Shown: in pieces, positions 62,852-64,000 of the stretch | Numbering within the stretch: position 1 is the first letter of the stretch | Layout: every line of letters starts with the position of its first letter | NCBI GenBank assembly: GCA_963765135.1 | Contig: CAVXUX010000008.1 | Span: 310,001 to 374,000 of the forward strand | Reading direction: 5' to 3' | Source of the DNA: JACVRW01 sp963765135 | Lineage (GTDB): Bacteria; Actinomycetota; Thermoleophilia; Solirubrobacterales; Thermoleophilaceae | DNA: 64,000 nucleotides | Notes under the pieces: model-generated | Told to the model about the DNA's origin: nothing | Seen by the model: only the letters and a program-made list of their open reading frames with translations | Database searches by the model: none | Made by a program: the position numbers and the translations under genes

Positions 62852-63499
62852 ATGAGCAAGCTGAGGTGTCATATCTCGATCTCGCTGGACGGTTTCGTCG
62901 CCGGCCCGAACCAGACCGAGGAGAACCCGCTCGGCGAGGGCGGCGAGCGGCTCCACGATTGGGTGGTTCCGCTGGCCAGCTGGCGCGAGGCCCACGACAA
63001 GCAAGGCGGCGAGGCGAACGAGAGCACACGGGTATTCGAGGAATCGCGCGAGAACATCGGGGCCGCCGTGATGGGCCGAAACATGTTCGGCCCGATCGGC
63101 GGTGGCGCCTGGGGCGACGAGCAATGGACGGGCTGGTGGGGCGACGACCCTCCCTACCACTACCCCGTGTTCATTCTCACCCATCACCCGCGTGATCCCG
63201 TGGTGATGGAGGGAGGGACCACGTTCCACTTCGTCACCGACGGAATCGAGTCCGCGCTCGACCAGGCAAGGGAGGCCGCCGGCGGCAAAGACGTCATGCT
63301 TTACGGCGGCGGCCAGGTCGTGCAGCAGTACTTGGCAGCGGGACTGCTGGACGAACTGGAGCTCCACGTCGTTCCGCTGGTGCTCGGCGGCGGTGCTCGC
63401 GTCTTCGACAACCTAGGAGACGCGGAGGTCCAGCTCGAGCAGGTCCGGGCCGTCGAGGCGCCCGGCGTCGCCCACCTCAAGTACAGGGTGGTGAAATAA
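62852..63499 (+). CDS. Dihydrofolate-reductase-fold protein (RibD C-terminal-like)
   Basis: 215 residues of the RibD_C/DHFR-like family. It opens KLRCHISISLDGFVAGPNQT, has AAVMGRNMFGPIGGGAW, VFILTHHPRDPVVMEGG and the NADPH loop VMLYGGGQVVQQYLAAGLLDEL, ending with LGGGARVFDNLG. Most such stand-alone proteins are reductases of unknown substrate. A strong ribosome binding site (GAGGAGG) precedes ATG 62852. About 175 bases without a gene separate it from the small charged protein gene; I see no structure there. Confidence 0.88.
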   Translation: MSKLRCHISISLDGFVAGPNQTEENPLGEGGERLHDWVVPLASWREAHDKQGGEANESTRVFEESRENIGAAVMGRNMFGPIGGGAWGDEQWTGWWGDDPPYHYPVFILTHHPRDPVVMEGGTTFHFVTDGIESALDQAREAAGGKDVMLYGGGQVVQQYLAAGLLDELELHVVPLVLGGGARVFDNLGDAEVQLEQVRAVEAPGVAHLKYRVVK

Positions 63500-63555
63500 A
63501 GCCGAGTTCGGCAAGCCGCGCTGCGCTTGTTGGGTTCATCGGCACAGGAGTCAGC

Positions 63556-63586
63556 GCGAGCGACGGGCCTCGAACCCGCGACATCC
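63556..63586 (-). other. tRNA 3'-end-like remnant (T arm)
   Basis: Minus strand reads a T arm, GCGGG-TTCGAGG-CCCGT with five paired bases and the TTCGA loop, followed by CGCTCGCGC like the 3' side of an acceptor stem. No anticodon or D arm precedes it, so it is not a complete tRNA gene. It lies in the 207-base gap between 63500 and 63706, which is otherwise empty. Confidence 0.35.
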
Positions 63587-63706
63587 AGCGTGACAGGCCG
63601 CGCAGGGGCTTTTTGCCGCGGCCCGGGCCGAGAACCTCCGTAATCGCAGCGCACGCGCGTGACGGAGGCCAGGTAGGCGTCGTGCGGGGGTAGAGTGCCC
63701 AAGCGG

Positions 63707-64000
63707 ATGCGATCCGCTCTAAGTGCCTTGCTGGTAGGCGTCTTGGGGGGTTTGTGGGCGGCCTTCCCGGCGTCTGCCCAGGAGCGGCACGGCGGGGGGA
63801 CAGGCCTGTTCGTGACGATCGCCGCTCGCGAGTGCTCGTCCTACGACGACATCATGGCCAACCGGGCGCGCAACGACTTCCAGGAGAGCTTGCGCGACCT
63901 CGGGAAGAGATCGGTCTATAGGCCGTATCAGCCGGTCGACCCGGGTGTGGAGGCGACCAACAATCCGAACTGCAGCCCGCTTCCCGGCTGGCGCTTCACG
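63707..64000 (+). CDS. Secreted protein, cut off by window end
   Basis: The first 98 residues are visible. Signal peptide (ALSALLVGVLGGLWAAFPASAQ) then TGLFVTIAARECSSYDDIMANRARNDFQE with SLRDLGKRSVYRPYQPVDPG and NNPNCSPLPGWRFT. From memory this opening is typical of large secreted proteins of Solirubrobacterales with Ig-like or prealbumin-like repeats; the rest must be read outside the window. TAGAGT lies 10 bases before the ATG. Confidence 0.7.
   Translation, partial: MRSALSALLVGVLGGLWAAFPASAQERHGGGTGLFVTIAARECSSYDDIMANRARNDFQESLRDLGKRSVYRPYQPVDPGVEATNNPNCSPLPGWRFT

Noticed and set aside
63550..63620. Complete tRNA gene
   Set aside because: Only the T arm and 3' acceptor side can be formed; no D arm, anticodon arm or matching 5' acceptor strand precedes them.

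Overview
The window is a very GC-rich, gene-dense stretch of bacterial chromosome. Gene content and style point to an actinobacterium, most likely the Thermoleophilia/Solirubrobacterales branch. Reasons: GTG and TTG starts, ATGA/GTGA overlaps, an OdhA/Kgd-type 2-oxoglutarate dehydrogenase, ECF sigma with ZAS anti-sigma, a Ser/Thr kinase, SpoIIE phosphatase, ScyD-like and HtaA-like secreted proteins. The taxonomic call is inference from family knowledge; there is no rRNA here. No phage, plasmid, insertion sequence or CRISPR array is visible. About 60 genes are supported, many in small overlapping operons, and no gene-free stretch exceeds 300 bases.

Layout: 1-4.2 kb, sulfatase-fold protein lacking the usual active-site Cys, DHA2-type exporter, leucine-rich-repeat protein, small acidic protein. 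4.2-8.9 kb (minus), PHP-APS kinase fusion, GlsB/YeaQ membrane protein, proline catabolism (P5C dehydrogenase and proline dehydrogenase). 8.9-15.5 kb, PhoD-like phosphatase, secreted HtaA-like protein, tandem ThyX-like protein, ribulose-phosphate epimerase, TrpB2. 15.5-20.8 kb, CapA-like protein, membrane protein, CBS protein, saccharopine-dehydrogenase-like reductase, LPG-synthase-type membrane protein. 20.8-26.1 kb, ECF sigma/anti-sigma, two cupredoxins, cupin, Fpg-type glycosylase, RpiB, MFS. 26.2-32.2 kb, APH and two HAD proteins, then a helicase-cyclophilin-thioredoxin operon and a decayed DUF559 gene. 32.2-38.9 kb, quinone reductase, LemA pair, PfkB kinase, small proteins, PHP-glycosyltransferase fusion. 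39-49 kb, GH31 glycosidase, citrate synthase, ScyD-like protein, HD phosphohydrolase, MoaA, MetF, methyltransferase, MBL hydrolase. 48.8-56.8 kb, AGPS-like flavoenzyme, lipoylated E2-E1 2-oxoglutarate dehydrogenase fusion, persulfide dioxygenase-rhodanese, SDR. 56.9-62 kb, MASE1-SpoIIE-HATPase protein divergent from a Kelch-domain Ser/Thr kinase. 62-64 kb, small stress-type genes and the start of a secreted protein.

Three things stand out. First, architecture: a PHP phosphoesterase fused to APS kinase, a 2-oxoglutarate dehydrogenase carrying its own two lipoyl domains plus E2 plus E1, a PHP-GT4 fusion, and a kinase with two near-duplicate Kelch propellers. Second, regulation: more than twenty genes have a TANNNT hexamer 6-11 bases before the start codon, which indicates largely leaderless transcription; at five divergent gene pairs the two opposing hexamers overlap in a 7-10 bp core. 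Third, sequence quality: about 15 genes need one or two single-base frame corrections to read through, which looks like consensus indel error, whereas the DUF559 gene is broken so often that it looks like a true pseudogene. Coordinates of such genes below span the whole reconstructed gene.
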